Assembly (NCBI GenBank): GCA_947628105.1
Contig: CANQYN010000019.1
Coordinates: 1-15,246 of the forward strand
DNA: 15,246 nt
Source: an uncultured Bacilli bacterium
GTDB lineage: Bacteria; Bacillota_I; Bacilli_A; RF39; UBA660
Direction: 5' to 3'
The position numbers and the translations under genes were made by a program. The notes beneath the pieces were generated by a model. It ran no database searches. It was not told where the DNA came from and saw only the letters and a list, made by a program, of their open reading frames with translations. The stretch's first letter is position 1. The number at the start of each line of letters is the position of its first letter. Shown here one piece after another: positions 1-7,283 of the stretch.

Positions 1-21
1 ATAGGTCTGCGTTAGCATACT

Positions 22-49
22 CTAAATTACATAAATACTTGTAATTTAG
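22..49. repeat. 9-bp inverted repeat at the yutD 3' end
   Basis: CTAAATTAC (22-30) and GTAATTTAG (41-49) are perfect reverse complements around a 10-nt spacer, and the right arm spans the TAA stop of the yutD frame (46-48). The stem is almost all A-T and no T-run follows on either strand, so it is at best a weak terminator or RNA 3'-end structure. Confidence 0.35.
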
Positions 50-303
50 GTATTGACTTTTATTAGCAAGTTTTGTTTCAAATAATCCTCTTTTTTTGAA
101 ATATCATTAATGGAATTCCATTTTTTATTATTTTTATCACAAAAACCTTTTAATCGAAGTTTTCCATACATAATATCTCCTAATAAATAATCATAGTCAT
201 CAAAATAGTCCGTCATTTTTTCTTTACATTCTTCCAAATCAAATGCTTCCTTATGATTTTCAAGTAATTCATAAGTTTTTTCTCTGATTACTATTTTTTT
301 CAT
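46..303 (-). CDS. yutD: YutD family protein (DUF1027), possibly 3'-altered
   Basis: This is a small cytoplasmic protein of unknown function, found widely in Bacilli. The family signature is clear at residues 37-53: a YDYLLGD block followed by YGKLRLKGF, corresponding to the YDYIVGD-GYGQLRLKGF core of B. subtilis YutD as I remember it. The start is set by AAGGTGA a few bases upstream, which overlaps the smc stop codon; the gap to smc is 9 bp, so the two are probably cotranscribed and translationally coupled. At 85 residues it is shorter than the usual ~100 because the conserved C-terminal Cys-Asn/YFVL segment is missing. A run of seven A (minus strand, 97-91) lies shortly before the divergent tail, and the -1 frame after it stays open to the window edge and reads a Cys-Asn-containing stretch. 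The true 3' end is therefore uncertain. Confidence 0.75.
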   Translation of the reverse strand: MKKIVIREKTYELLENHKEAFDLEECKEKMTDYFDDYDYLLGDIMYGKLRLKGFCDKNNKKWNSINDISKKEDYLKQNLLIKVNT

Positions 304-312
304 ACTATCACC

Positions 313-3258
313 TTATTTCAATTCTTCTAATTTTACACTAACTAGTTTACTAACCCCTGATTCTTGCATCGTAATTCCATATAAATAATCTGCATATTCC
401 ATCGTTTTTTTCTTATGAGTGATTAAAATAAATTGAGTTTTCTCTTTTAAATTTTTCAAATATGTACCAAAACTATCGACATTTACTTCATCCAAAGCAG
501 CCTCTACTTCATCTAAGATACAATAAGGAACTGTCCTTGATTTCAAAATAGCAAACAGTAAAGAAATGGCAGTAAATGTCTTTTCTCCTCCTGATAAGGC
601 AGAGATATTTTTTAAGGTTTTTCCCGGTGGTGATGCGACAATCTCAATTCCTGTTTCTAACATATTACTTGGATCAGTCAATTTTAAGTCCGCATCTCCC
701 CCTTTAAATAATTCGCGGAATGTTTCTTTGAAATTTTCTCTTACTACTTTAAAAGTAGATTCAAATTCTTGTTCCATCACTTGATCCATATCATGAATAA
801 TTTCTAACAAAGTATCCTCTGCTTTTACTAAATCTTCTTTTTGGGTATTTAAAAATTGATATCTTTCGTTTACACGGTCATATTCTTCGATAGATCCTAA
901 ATTTACTTCTCCCAATTCGCGAATTTCTCTTCGAAGAGTATTTACCCGATTTCGAGAAGTTTCAATTTCATCATTTAAAGTATAAATCGTAATCGCCTTT
1001 TCATAAGTAATACTATATGTCTCACTCAATTTGGTAAGTAAATGATCTAATTTGACATCCATTCGATTCACTTCGATTTCTAGTTCTTTTAATTCTTTGC
1101 TTTTATTGTTAAATAATGCATTTTCCTTACGAACTAAAAATTCTTTTTCTTCTAATTCTTCTCTTTTTTCTAACTTTTCCTTTTGTAAATTTTCTAATTC
1201 TTCTTTAGTATGATTAAAATCATCAAGAGCTTGATAATAATCTGTCAATACTTTTTCTAATTGATGATTCATATTTTTTTCTAATATTCCCTGATTCCCC
1301 GTTAACTCAGAATTTAATTTCTGTAATTCATCTTCTTTCTGTTCTACCACTTGAATTTGTTCTTTTATTTCTTGTTCTATATTTACTTTATCTCGATTAA
1401 AAAGATATCTCTTATCTTCTAAATTTTGATAATCATAATCGCATTCGTTTATTTGATTTTCGCATGTCTTAATTTTATCTTCTATCACTTCCAAATTTTT
1501 TAATTCTTTTTCAAGCTCATTTTTTTCCATAATGATGTTTTTATTAATTTTGTTTTTTCCACCTGTTAAAGAACCTCCTACATGAAGTAATTCTCCTTCT
1601 AAGGTAACAATACGATAGCGATGATGAATTTTTCTACTCATTTCATTCGCATGTTGTAACGTATCCGCTACAATAATATTCCCTAATTGATTTTCAATAA
1701 CATTAGCATACTTTCCTTGATATTTAATTAAATCTGTTAAAACACCAATAAATCCCGTCATATCAGTAAGAGAAAGTAATGTATCTGGATCAATTGCTTT
1801 TTTTTGAATTACGCTCAATGGAAAGAAAGTAGCTCTTCCTAACGATTCTTGTTTTAAATATTCGATTGCCTCTTTGGCAGCAGTCTCATCTTCTACGATA
1901 AGATAAGAAGACGAAAAACCTAACGCTATCGAAAGCGCAACCATATATTTTTCTTCTACTTCAATAACATTTCCTATCGTGTCATAAATTCCTTTTAACT
2001 TGGGATGCTGTAACACCATTTTTACAGCATATGGCAAACTACTGTTATTTTCGATATTATTTTCTAGATTATTAATTTTATTCTTAGTAAATGTTTGTTT
2101 TCGAACCTCTTCCTGTAATGACAATTCTAGAATCCTTTTTTGCTCTTTTTTCTCTCCTAATTTTTGATCTTGACGTTCAATTTCTTCTTTTTTATTTTTT
2201 AATTCTTTTTCTTTTGATGCAAGCGACAATTTTAATGCTTTTATATTACTTTCTAATTTTAAACTTTCTTCTTTTAAAGCGACTACATTTTGTTGTAACT
2301 TAGCATCTTCTACTTCATATTTTTGTCTTTCTGTTAATAATATTTTTTCTCTATTGATTTGTTCTAATCGATGATTTTTTTCTAATAATTCTTGATTTTT
2401 TTTACTGATTTTTTCTTCTAAAGAAGAAATTTGATTTTTATATTCTAACGTTTGCACTTCTCCTGTCGTATGAGAAGTAGTAATTTGTTCTAATTCTTTA
2501 TTTAATATATCAATTTTTTCTTTATTTCTTTGATAACTGACATTAATTGACGTAATATCACTCGTAATTAACGCTACTTCAATATTTTCTAATTCCCCTT
2601 GTTTTTGTTTATATAAAATTGCTTTTTCTTTTTGTTCTTTTAAAGGTAACACTTGTGATTCTAATTCATTCATAATGTCGTTTACACGGCTCATATTATT
2701 ATGAGTTCGATCTAATTTCCGTAACGCTTCTTCTTTTCTTTTTTTATATTTTAATACACTGGCAGCTTCTTCTAAGATAATTCTTCTTTCACTTGGTTTA
2801 CTATTGATAATTTCCTCTATTTTCCCTTGAGATATAATGTTAAAACTTTCTTTTGCAGTTCCACTATCTAAAAATAGGTCAATAATATCTTTCAAACGAC
2901 ACTTTTCATGATTAATAAAATATTCGTTTGTTCCATCTTTATAAACACGTCTTCGAATAGCAATTTCATCGAAATTTAAATTCAAATAATGATCGCTATT
3001 ATCAAATATCAATGTCACGCTTGCTACATTCATAGCATTTCTTGACTTACTACCCGAAAAAATAACATCTGTCATATTCATATCGCCACGAAGAGATTTG
3101 ATAGATTGTTCTCCTAACACCCATCGAATAGCATCGACAACATTACTTTTTCCACTACCATTTGGTCCTACAATTCCAGTAATTCCATTGGATAAATCAA
3201 TGATTGTTTTATCGGCAAAAGACTTAAATCCACTCGCGATAATCTTCTTTAAATACAT
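313..3258 (-). CDS. smc: Chromosome segregation protein SMC, short-armed
   Basis: SMC is the ATPase of the bacterial condensin (with ScpA and ScpB, not in this window) that organises and segregates the nucleoid. The N-terminal half-head has Walker A GPNGSGKS at residues 31-38. The C-terminal half-head has the LSGGEK signature at 888-893, Walker B YCILDE at 912-917 with the following DEVEAALDE, and the H-loop His at about 948. The hinge spans about 408-568 and ends in GGSLTGG. The two coiled-coil arms are about 165-405 and 570-780. At 981 residues it is roughly 200 shorter than B. subtilis SMC (1186), and both arms are shortened by similar amounts with no break in the frame. The start is supported by GAGGTGA four bases upstream of the ATG. 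It has its own promoter and is divergent from the PBP gene; the usual neighbours rnc and ftsY are absent here. Confidence 0.97.
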   Translation of the reverse strand: MYLKKIIASGFKSFADKTIIDLSNGITGIVGPNGSGKSNVVDAIRWVLGEQSIKSLRGDMNMTDVIFSGSKSRNAMNVASVTLIFDNSDHYLNLNFDEIAIRRRVYKDGTNEYFINHEKCRLKDIIDLFLDSGTAKESFNIISQGKIEEIINSKPSERRIILEEAASVLKYKKRKEEALRKLDRTHNNMSRVNDIMNELESQVLPLKEQKEKAILYKQKQGELENIEVALITSDITSINVSYQRNKEKIDILNKELEQITTSHTTGEVQTLEYKNQISSLEEKISKKNQELLEKNHRLEQINREKILLTERQKYEVEDAKLQQNVVALKEESLKLESNIKALKLSLASKEKELKNKKEEIERQDQKLGEKKEQKRILELSLQEEVRKQTFTKNKINNLENNIENNSSLPYAVKMVLQHPKLKGIYDTIGNVIEVEEKYMVALSIALGFSSSYLIVEDETAAKEAIEYLKQESLGRATFFPLSVIQKKAIDPDTLLSLTDMTGFIGVLTDLIKYQGKYANVIENQLGNIIVADTLQHANEMSRKIHHRYRIVTLEGELLHVGGSLTGGKNKINKNIIMEKNELEKELKNLEVIEDKIKTCENQINECDYDYQNLEDKRYLFNRDKVNIEQEIKEQIQVVEQKEDELQKLNSELTGNQGILEKNMNHQLEKVLTDYYQALDDFNHTKEELENLQKEKLEKREELEEKEFLVRKENALFNNKSKELKELEIEVNRMDVKLDHLLTKLSETYSITYEKAITIYTLNDEIETSRNRVNTLRREIRELGEVNLGSIEEYDRVNERYQFLNTQKEDLVKAEDTLLEIIHDMDQVMEQEFESTFKVVRENFKETFRELFKGGDADLKLTDPSNMLETGIEIVASPPGKTLKNISALSGGEKTFTAISLLFAILKSRTVPYCILDEVEAALDEVNVDSFGTYLKNLKEKTQFILITHKKKTMEYADYLYGITMQESGVSKLVSVKLEELK

Positions 3259-3299
3259 ACTTTCACCTCATATTATGTAACCATTTTGTCAATATTAAT

Positions 3300-3328
3300 A
3301 TTATACCTTTTCAAAAGGAAAAAAGCAA
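3300..3328 (-). promoter_or_regulatory. smc promoter (sigma-A type)
   Basis: On the minus strand, TTGCTT (3328-3323), a 17-bp spacer and a perfect TATAAT (3305-3300) lie about 41 bp upstream of the smc ATG. A short palindrome, CCTTTTCAAAAGG (3306-3318), sits inside the spacer. Confidence 0.6.
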
Positions 3329-3401
3329 CTAATAAAGATAATTCAAAATAGATGATTTCAGTTATATTTTTTCTCTTTTTCCGAATAATAATAACGAGGT
3401 G

Positions 3402-5375
3402 ATGCCTATTTTAAAAAAACATAAAAGATTTTTTGTTATTCTACTTCTTATCATCATTTTAGGTTTTTTATCATATGTGGGCATCTATGTTATCGCAAAA
3501 TTATCTTCTAAACTACCCCTTAGTACCAATACGATGTTTTCCATGTACGATGCTTCTGGAAATTCGTTATCGCAAAATTCAAATGACTGGATTTCTTTAG
3601 ATAATATTTCACCTTATCTAATCGATGCGACCGTTTCTATCGAAGATAAAAAATTTTATCATCACCATGGCTTTGATTTCTTGCGAATGGTTAGAGCTAT
3701 GGCTAATAATATTCAAGCAAGAAAAACAGTTGAAGGCGCTTCGACGATTACTCAACAATATGCCAAAAATTTATTTTTAGATTTTGATAAGACTTGGCAA
3801 AGAAAATTAGAAGAAGCTTGGCTTACCATTCGATTGGAAACTCATTATTCCAAAGATGAAATACTAGAAGGATATTTAAATACCATCAATTATGGAGGAA
3901 TCTATGGAGTAGAAAAAGCAAGCCGTTATTATTTTAATAAATCGGCCACCGACTTAACTTTAGCAGAAGCGACTATTTTAGCGGGAATTCCTAAGTCTCC
4001 TGCTCATTACTCGCCTATCGCTAATCCCAAAAAAGCAAAAGAAAGACAACAATTAATCTTAGCTAGCATGGTTAAAAATGGTTATATTACAAAAGAAGAA
4101 CAAGAAGAAGCTCAAAATACTAAATTAAATTATATTGGTCATTTTGAAAAAGAAGAAAGTGATTTAATTATGTATTATCAAGATGCAGTTTTAAATGAAT
4201 TAAAGACGATTCGTTCCATTCCGACTTCTTTAATCAATACAGGAGGTCTTAAAATTTATACTACTTTTGATTCTAAAGCTCAAAGGGCATTAGAAGAAAG
4301 TATTCAAAAATATATGAATGACAATGATGATTTACAAGTATCTAGCGTTGTTATGAATCCTCAAAATGGAAATATTCTAGCGATTGCAGGAGGAAAGAAT
4401 TATAGTGAAAGTCAATTTAATCGTGTTACTTCTTCCCAACGACAAGTTGGATCTACGATGAAACCATTTTTATATTATCCTGCTCTCGAAAGTGGATTTA
4501 CTGCCTCTACTTCTTTTACTAGCGAAAAAACGACTTTTACTTTTTCAGGAGATAAGACGTATTCTCCAGAAAATTATGGAAATATTTACGCTGGAAAAGC
4601 CATTTCTTTAGCGGCCGCACTAGCTTACTCTGACAATATATTTGCCGTCAAAACTCATCTATTTTTAGGAGAGGAAACCTTAGTAGAATTTGCGAAAAGA
4701 ATTGGAATATCAGATTCCTTAGAAGCACTTCCCTCTTTAGCTCTTGGTACTAATGAAATTAATATCATCAACATGATGCAGGGATATGCGACATTCGCTA
4801 ATGAAGGTTATAAAATAAAACCTCATTACATTACAAAAGTAGAAGATATTAATGGAAATATTTTATACGAATATAAAGAAAAAAGAGAAAACATTTTAAA
4901 TAAGAGTACCGTCTATATTTTAAATGAGCTATTATCTAACTGTTATAATAAAAATTTTATCGATTATACTACCCCTACTTGTAATAGTATTTCATCTAAA
5001 ATTAGTAAAAAATATGCGATAAAAACAGGAACGACTAATACTGATCATTGGATATTTGGTTACAACAAAGAGGCATTGATAGGTACTTGGATCGGATATG
5101 ATGATAATCGAGAAACCCAGAATAAAGATAGTATCACATTAAAAAATATATGGGTAGAAACAATGGAAAAATATTTAGAAGGAAAAGAAGATAACTGGTA
5201 TCAAACACCAAAAAATGTAGTGGGAGTCTTAGTTGACCCAATTTCAGGAAAAGTAGCGGATAAAAAAACAAAGAAAAAAACTTTATTTTATTATATAAAG
5301 GGAACTCAACCCAATGCTAGTCAAAATTCATTAGAAGAAGCAATCGCTACCTTAAAAGAAGAAAAGTCGAATTGA
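3402..5375 (+). CDS. Class A penicillin-binding protein (transglycosylase/transpeptidase)
   Basis: This bifunctional membrane enzyme polymerises lipid II glycan strands and cross-links stem peptides outside the membrane. Residues are numbered from a GTG at 3399. A single membrane anchor is at 11-34. The GT51 glycosyltransferase domain has the catalytic-Glu motif EDKKFYHHHGFD (E82), GASTITQQ (113-120), a RKLEEAW motif (135-141) and KDEILEGYLN (152-161). The transpeptidase has the SxxK nucleophile STMK (S352, K355), SDN (411-413) and KTG (542-544). At 658 residues it is a compact PBP1A/PBP2C-type protein without a long C-terminal tail. The start is unclear: the only good Shine-Dalgarno, GAGGTGA at 3396-3402, overlaps GTG (3399) and ATG (3402) and is ideally spaced for the ATT codon at 3408. 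It stops at TGA. It is divergent from smc. The subclass (PonA, PbpF or PbpG) cannot be settled by eye. Confidence 0.96.
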   Translation: MPILKKHKRFFVILLLIIILGFLSYVGIYVIAKLSSKLPLSTNTMFSMYDASGNSLSQNSNDWISLDNISPYLIDATVSIEDKKFYHHHGFDFLRMVRAMANNIQARKTVEGASTITQQYAKNLFLDFDKTWQRKLEEAWLTIRLETHYSKDEILEGYLNTINYGGIYGVEKASRYYFNKSATDLTLAEATILAGIPKSPAHYSPIANPKKAKERQQLILASMVKNGYITKEEQEEAQNTKLNYIGHFEKEESDLIMYYQDAVLNELKTIRSIPTSLINTGGLKIYTTFDSKAQRALEESIQKYMNDNDDLQVSSVVMNPQNGNILAIAGGKNYSESQFNRVTSSQRQVGSTMKPFLYYPALESGFTASTSFTSEKTTFTFSGDKTYSPENYGNIYAGKAISLAAALAYSDNIFAVKTHLFLGEETLVEFAKRIGISDSLEALPSLALGTNEINIINMMQGYATFANEGYKIKPHYITKVEDINGNILYEYKEKRENILNKSTVYILNELLSNCYNKNFIDYTTPTCNSISSKISKKYAIKTGTTNTDHWIFGYNKEALIGTWIGYDDNRETQNKDSITLKNIWVETMEKYLEGKEDNWYQTPKNVVGVLVDPISGKVADKKTKKKTLFYYIKGTQPNASQNSLEEAIATLKEEKSN

Positions 5376-5392
5376 CTTTTTTTCTTTTTTTT
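5361..5392 (+). terminator. Intrinsic terminator of the PBP gene, overlapping its stop
   Basis: AAAAGTC (5362-5368) pairs with GACTTTT (5374-5380) around a 5-nt loop, followed by T-rich sequence to 5392 interrupted by one C. The stop codon TGA (5373-5375) lies within the hairpin. Confidence 0.6.
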
Positions 5393-5393
5393 G

Positions 5394-5413
5394 CTATCAT
5401 ATAATTATGATAG
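5394..5413 (+). promoter_or_regulatory. Promoter -10 embedded in a 20-bp palindrome (possible operator)
   Basis: CTATCATA (5394-5401) and TATGATAG (5406-5413) are perfect inverted arms around TAAT. The -10-like TATAAT (5400-5405) sits at the centre, 26 bp before the ATG at 5432. No -35 lies at standard spacing: TTGACT at 5372-5377 is 22 bp away and inside the preceding terminator. The symmetry over a -10 box is what a repressor site would look like, but a chance AT palindrome is possible. Confidence 0.45.
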
Positions 5414-5431
5414 AATAGGATAGGTGTAAAT

Positions 5432-5905
5432 ATGAAAGAAAAAATGGACTATCGTTGGATGACAAAAGTAGCAATTCATATTATGGATAATGTAAATGAT
5501 TTTATTACACAGTATCAAATTCCTAGCGAAGATATTAACGAAGTAAAAAATTTATGGGGACAAGCCTTAGAAGATTGGAAAAATTTTAAAACTTACGCTA
5601 AAACAAATATAAAAAGTAAACCTGTTATCCCTGTTTCTGAAGTTCCACAAATACAAGCTCAGAAAGTAGCCACAATAAAAATTGAAAATACAGAAAAAGA
5701 AGAAGAATTAAAAAGATGCAGAAATGCAAAAATATTAAATCGTCTACATCAATTCAATTTTCAAGAAGAAGAGGAAGAAGATTTAATTAACAAATATATC
5801 GATGAACTAAATTATCAAAAAGCTAAAAAATTATCTGATTTAATTTCTTTCTATGGAGAGGAAGAAGAAGAATTAAATATTTCACCAAATCTTAGTATTG
5901 CATAA
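5432..5905 (+). CDS. Unrecognised 157-residue acidic helical protein
   Basis: I do not recognise this protein. It has no signal peptide or membrane segment, so it should be cytoplasmic. The N-terminal part (about 5-55) looks helical, with spaced aromatic and aliphatic residues and three tryptophans. Residues 56-85 form a Pro/Lys/Gln-containing linker, and 86-147 are charged and helical with two glutamate-rich patches, EEEEED (112-117) and EEEEE (143-147). The ATG is supported by AGGTG at 5422-5426 with a 5-nt spacer. Transcription is probably independent of the PBP gene, because a terminator precedes it and a palindromic promoter lies between them. It ends at a bidirectional terminator shared with the convergent B3/B4 gene. 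No function is proposed. Confidence 0.85.
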   Translation: MKEKMDYRWMTKVAIHIMDNVNDFITQYQIPSEDINEVKNLWGQALEDWKNFKTYAKTNIKSKPVIPVSEVPQIQAQKVATIKIENTEKEEELKRCRNAKILNRLHQFNFQEEEEEDLINKYIDELNYQKAKKLSDLISFYGEEEEELNISPNLSIA

Positions 5906-5932
5906 AAAAAACTTCAATTTGAAGTTTTTTTA
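5904..5932. terminator. Bidirectional intrinsic terminator
   Basis: An A-run plus ACTTCA pairs with TGAAGT plus a T-run around an ATT loop, giving U-tracts in both directions. It fills the whole gap between the convergent genes ending at 5905 and 5933. Confidence 0.85.
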
Positions 5933-6586
5933 TTATACTATTTCTATTTTTATATCTTTTGCATTTGTATATTTATTTAATAAATATTTAGCCATCTCTA
6001 AATATTCGAGTAAATCATCTTTTCCATCAAAAGAATAAATTACCATCATAATATTTCTTGTTCCAAGTTGAATCATCGCTTTTCGTGAATCACTAGTTGG
6101 ATTGCCAAAAGGTCCTTCGTTATCATATAACGTAGGTAGATTTTCAATATTGATAAGGTCTTTCCCTATTCCTTGATATTTTTCCCCTTGTTTGGACTTT
6201 TTTAAAACAACTTGTCCTTTAATATTTTCTAGATCATAGGAACCTATCGAATACCCTGATTTAATCGATACAATGTTATTAATTTCAACAACATTATTGA
6301 TTTGATATAATCCCTTTCCCTTTACGATACGTCGTAACATAGCTTCCGCTGCATTTCGATATTCAGAAGGCGATTTTCCTAATTTTAAATAGGCTTGTCT
6401 TGTCGCTTTTATATGAGTTTGCTTAGCAATATCTTCCATTTGATATTGTTCTTCCAAATCATAAACAACATGATTTAATTCTTTTTTTAATTCATAACTA
6501 CTATTTTCTACACAAGCAGTAAAAGAGATTATTCCTAAAGCAACAGAAGGACATAATTCTTTTAATTCATCATCTATTTTTATCAT
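5933..6586 (-). CDS. Stand-alone B3/B4 domain protein (PheT editing-domain homologue)
   Basis: The protein resembles the B3/B4 domain of the phenylalanyl-tRNA synthetase beta subunit (PF03483), the module that hydrolyses mischarged Tyr-tRNAPhe, here as a free-standing 217-residue cytoplasmic protein. Recognisable parts are the RQAYLKLGKSPSEYRNAAEAMLRR region (about 63-86), a VVEINNIVSIKSGYSIGSYD core (about 99-118), and the DNEGPFGNPTSDSRKAMI stretch (about 155-172). Stand-alone members are usually annotated only by domain. Trans-editing of a mischarged tRNA is a family-based inference, not something the sequence proves. The start is set by AAGGAGA with a 5-nt spacer and lies 17 bp inside the 3' end of pduL, indicating translational coupling. 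There is no synthetase gene nearby. Confidence 0.88.
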   Translation of the reverse strand: MIKIDDELKELCPSVALGIISFTACVENSSYELKKELNHVVYDLEEQYQMEDIAKQTHIKATRQAYLKLGKSPSEYRNAAEAMLRRIVKGKGLYQINNVVEINNIVSIKSGYSIGSYDLENIKGQVVLKKSKQGEKYQGIGKDLINIENLPTLYDNEGPFGNPTSDSRKAMIQLGTRNIMMVIYSFDGKDDLLEYLEMAKYLLNKYTNAKDIKIEIV

Positions 6587-7160
6587 AATCTTCTCCTTTT
6601 AATATTTCTGCCATATCCCCATTAGTTACTAGATGGGCATTGGCATCATCCGTATCGATATGCATTTCATAATAAGAAGTTTCTGATTCCCGAATATATA
6701 CGTCATCGACAACTCCACCCTTTTCGCCAAACAAACGAACAGATACTTTATCGATTCCTTCCAAGTCATATAATTTTCTTTGTTTAGGCAAAATATGAAT
6801 ATGGCGATCAGCGATAATACATCCTTCTTTTAAATGTAACTCTCCTTTAGGGCCAATAATAGTAATGGGAGAACTTCCCTTTAAATCTCCTGACATTCGA
6901 ACTGGCGGATTAATTCCTAAATAATAAGCATCTGTTTTAGAAATTTCTACTTGGGTATAAGATCTTGTAGGCCCTAAGATACGAACATTATCAAGTTGTC
7001 TTTTTTCTCCTTTTAGAGTAACAGTACTCGTAGAAGCAAATTGTCCTGGTTGATGAATAGGACGAAGCTCTTCTAATTGAAAATTTTCTCCAAACAACGT
7101 TATCATATCTTCTTCTTTTAAATGAACATGTCGATTAGATACTCCTATTGTTACTTTCAT
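6570..7160 (-). CDS. pduL: Phosphate propanoyl/acetyltransferase, PduL type
   Basis: PduL (PF06130) exchanges CoA and phosphate on short acyl groups (acyl-CoA + Pi <-> acyl-phosphate + CoA), feeding acetate or propionate kinase for ATP. Two related half-barrels are visible, each with a His-x-His zinc motif: RHVHL (H11, H13) and RHIHI (H120, H122). H167 in YYEMHIDTDDANAH supplies a further ligand. The spacing H11-H120-H167 (109 and 47) matches the zinc ligands of structurally characterised PduL as I recall them. The protein starts directly at the catalytic core, so it lacks the N-terminal helix that targets PduL into microcompartments; with 196 residues it looks like a cytosolic housekeeping enzyme replacing Pta. 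The SD is AGGTGG. It is first in a two-gene operon with the B3/B4 gene. The preferred acyl group cannot be told. Confidence 0.95.
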   Translation of the reverse strand: MKVTIGVSNRHVHLKEEDMITLFGENFQLEELRPIHQPGQFASTSTVTLKGEKRQLDNVRILGPTRSYTQVEISKTDAYYLGINPPVRMSGDLKGSSPITIIGPKGELHLKEGCIIADRHIHILPKQRKLYDLEGIDKVSVRLFGEKGGVVDDVYIRESETSYYEMHIDTDDANAHLVTNGDMAEILKGEDYDKNR

Positions 7161-7228
7161 ACTACCACCTATTTCTATTCAAAATAAATTCATTAAACTT
7201 TACTATCATATTTTTTATCTACTTTTAT

Positions 7229-7237
7229 ATTATATCA
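7229..7237 (-). promoter_or_regulatory. Extended -10 promoter for pduL
   Basis: The minus strand reads TGATATAAT (TGnTATAAT) at 7237-7229, 68 bp before the pduL ATG. No convincing -35 is present (TTAATT at 17-bp spacing). Confidence 0.55.
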
Positions 7238-7283
7238 TAAAATTATTTAGAAATTAATATATATTTAAAGAAAGGATGATTTT

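Noticed and set aside
1..50. tmRNA- or tRNA-like sequence at the left edge
   Set aside because: A GCTAACGCAGAC stretch looked tag-like, but no tmRNA 5' domain or tRNA arms are present and yutD occupies the space.
566..3280. Plus-strand open frames at 566-784, 2091-2303 and 3098-3280
   Set aside because: They lie entirely or mostly antisense to smc, lack credible ribosome binding sites and encode no recognisable protein; they are shadows of the coiled-coil gene.
3306..3318. CCTTTTCAAAAGG palindrome in the smc promoter spacer as an operator
   Set aside because: Only 6-bp arms in AT-rich DNA and no second copy noticed; too weak to claim.
5373..5375. Mycoplasma-type code (TGA = Trp)
   Set aside because: TGA ends the PBP gene at the expected place and the conserved tryptophans I inspected are TGG.
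6570..7160. Bacterial microcompartment locus because of pduL
   Set aside because: No shell proteins or diol dehydratase genes, and PduL lacks the encapsulation helix.
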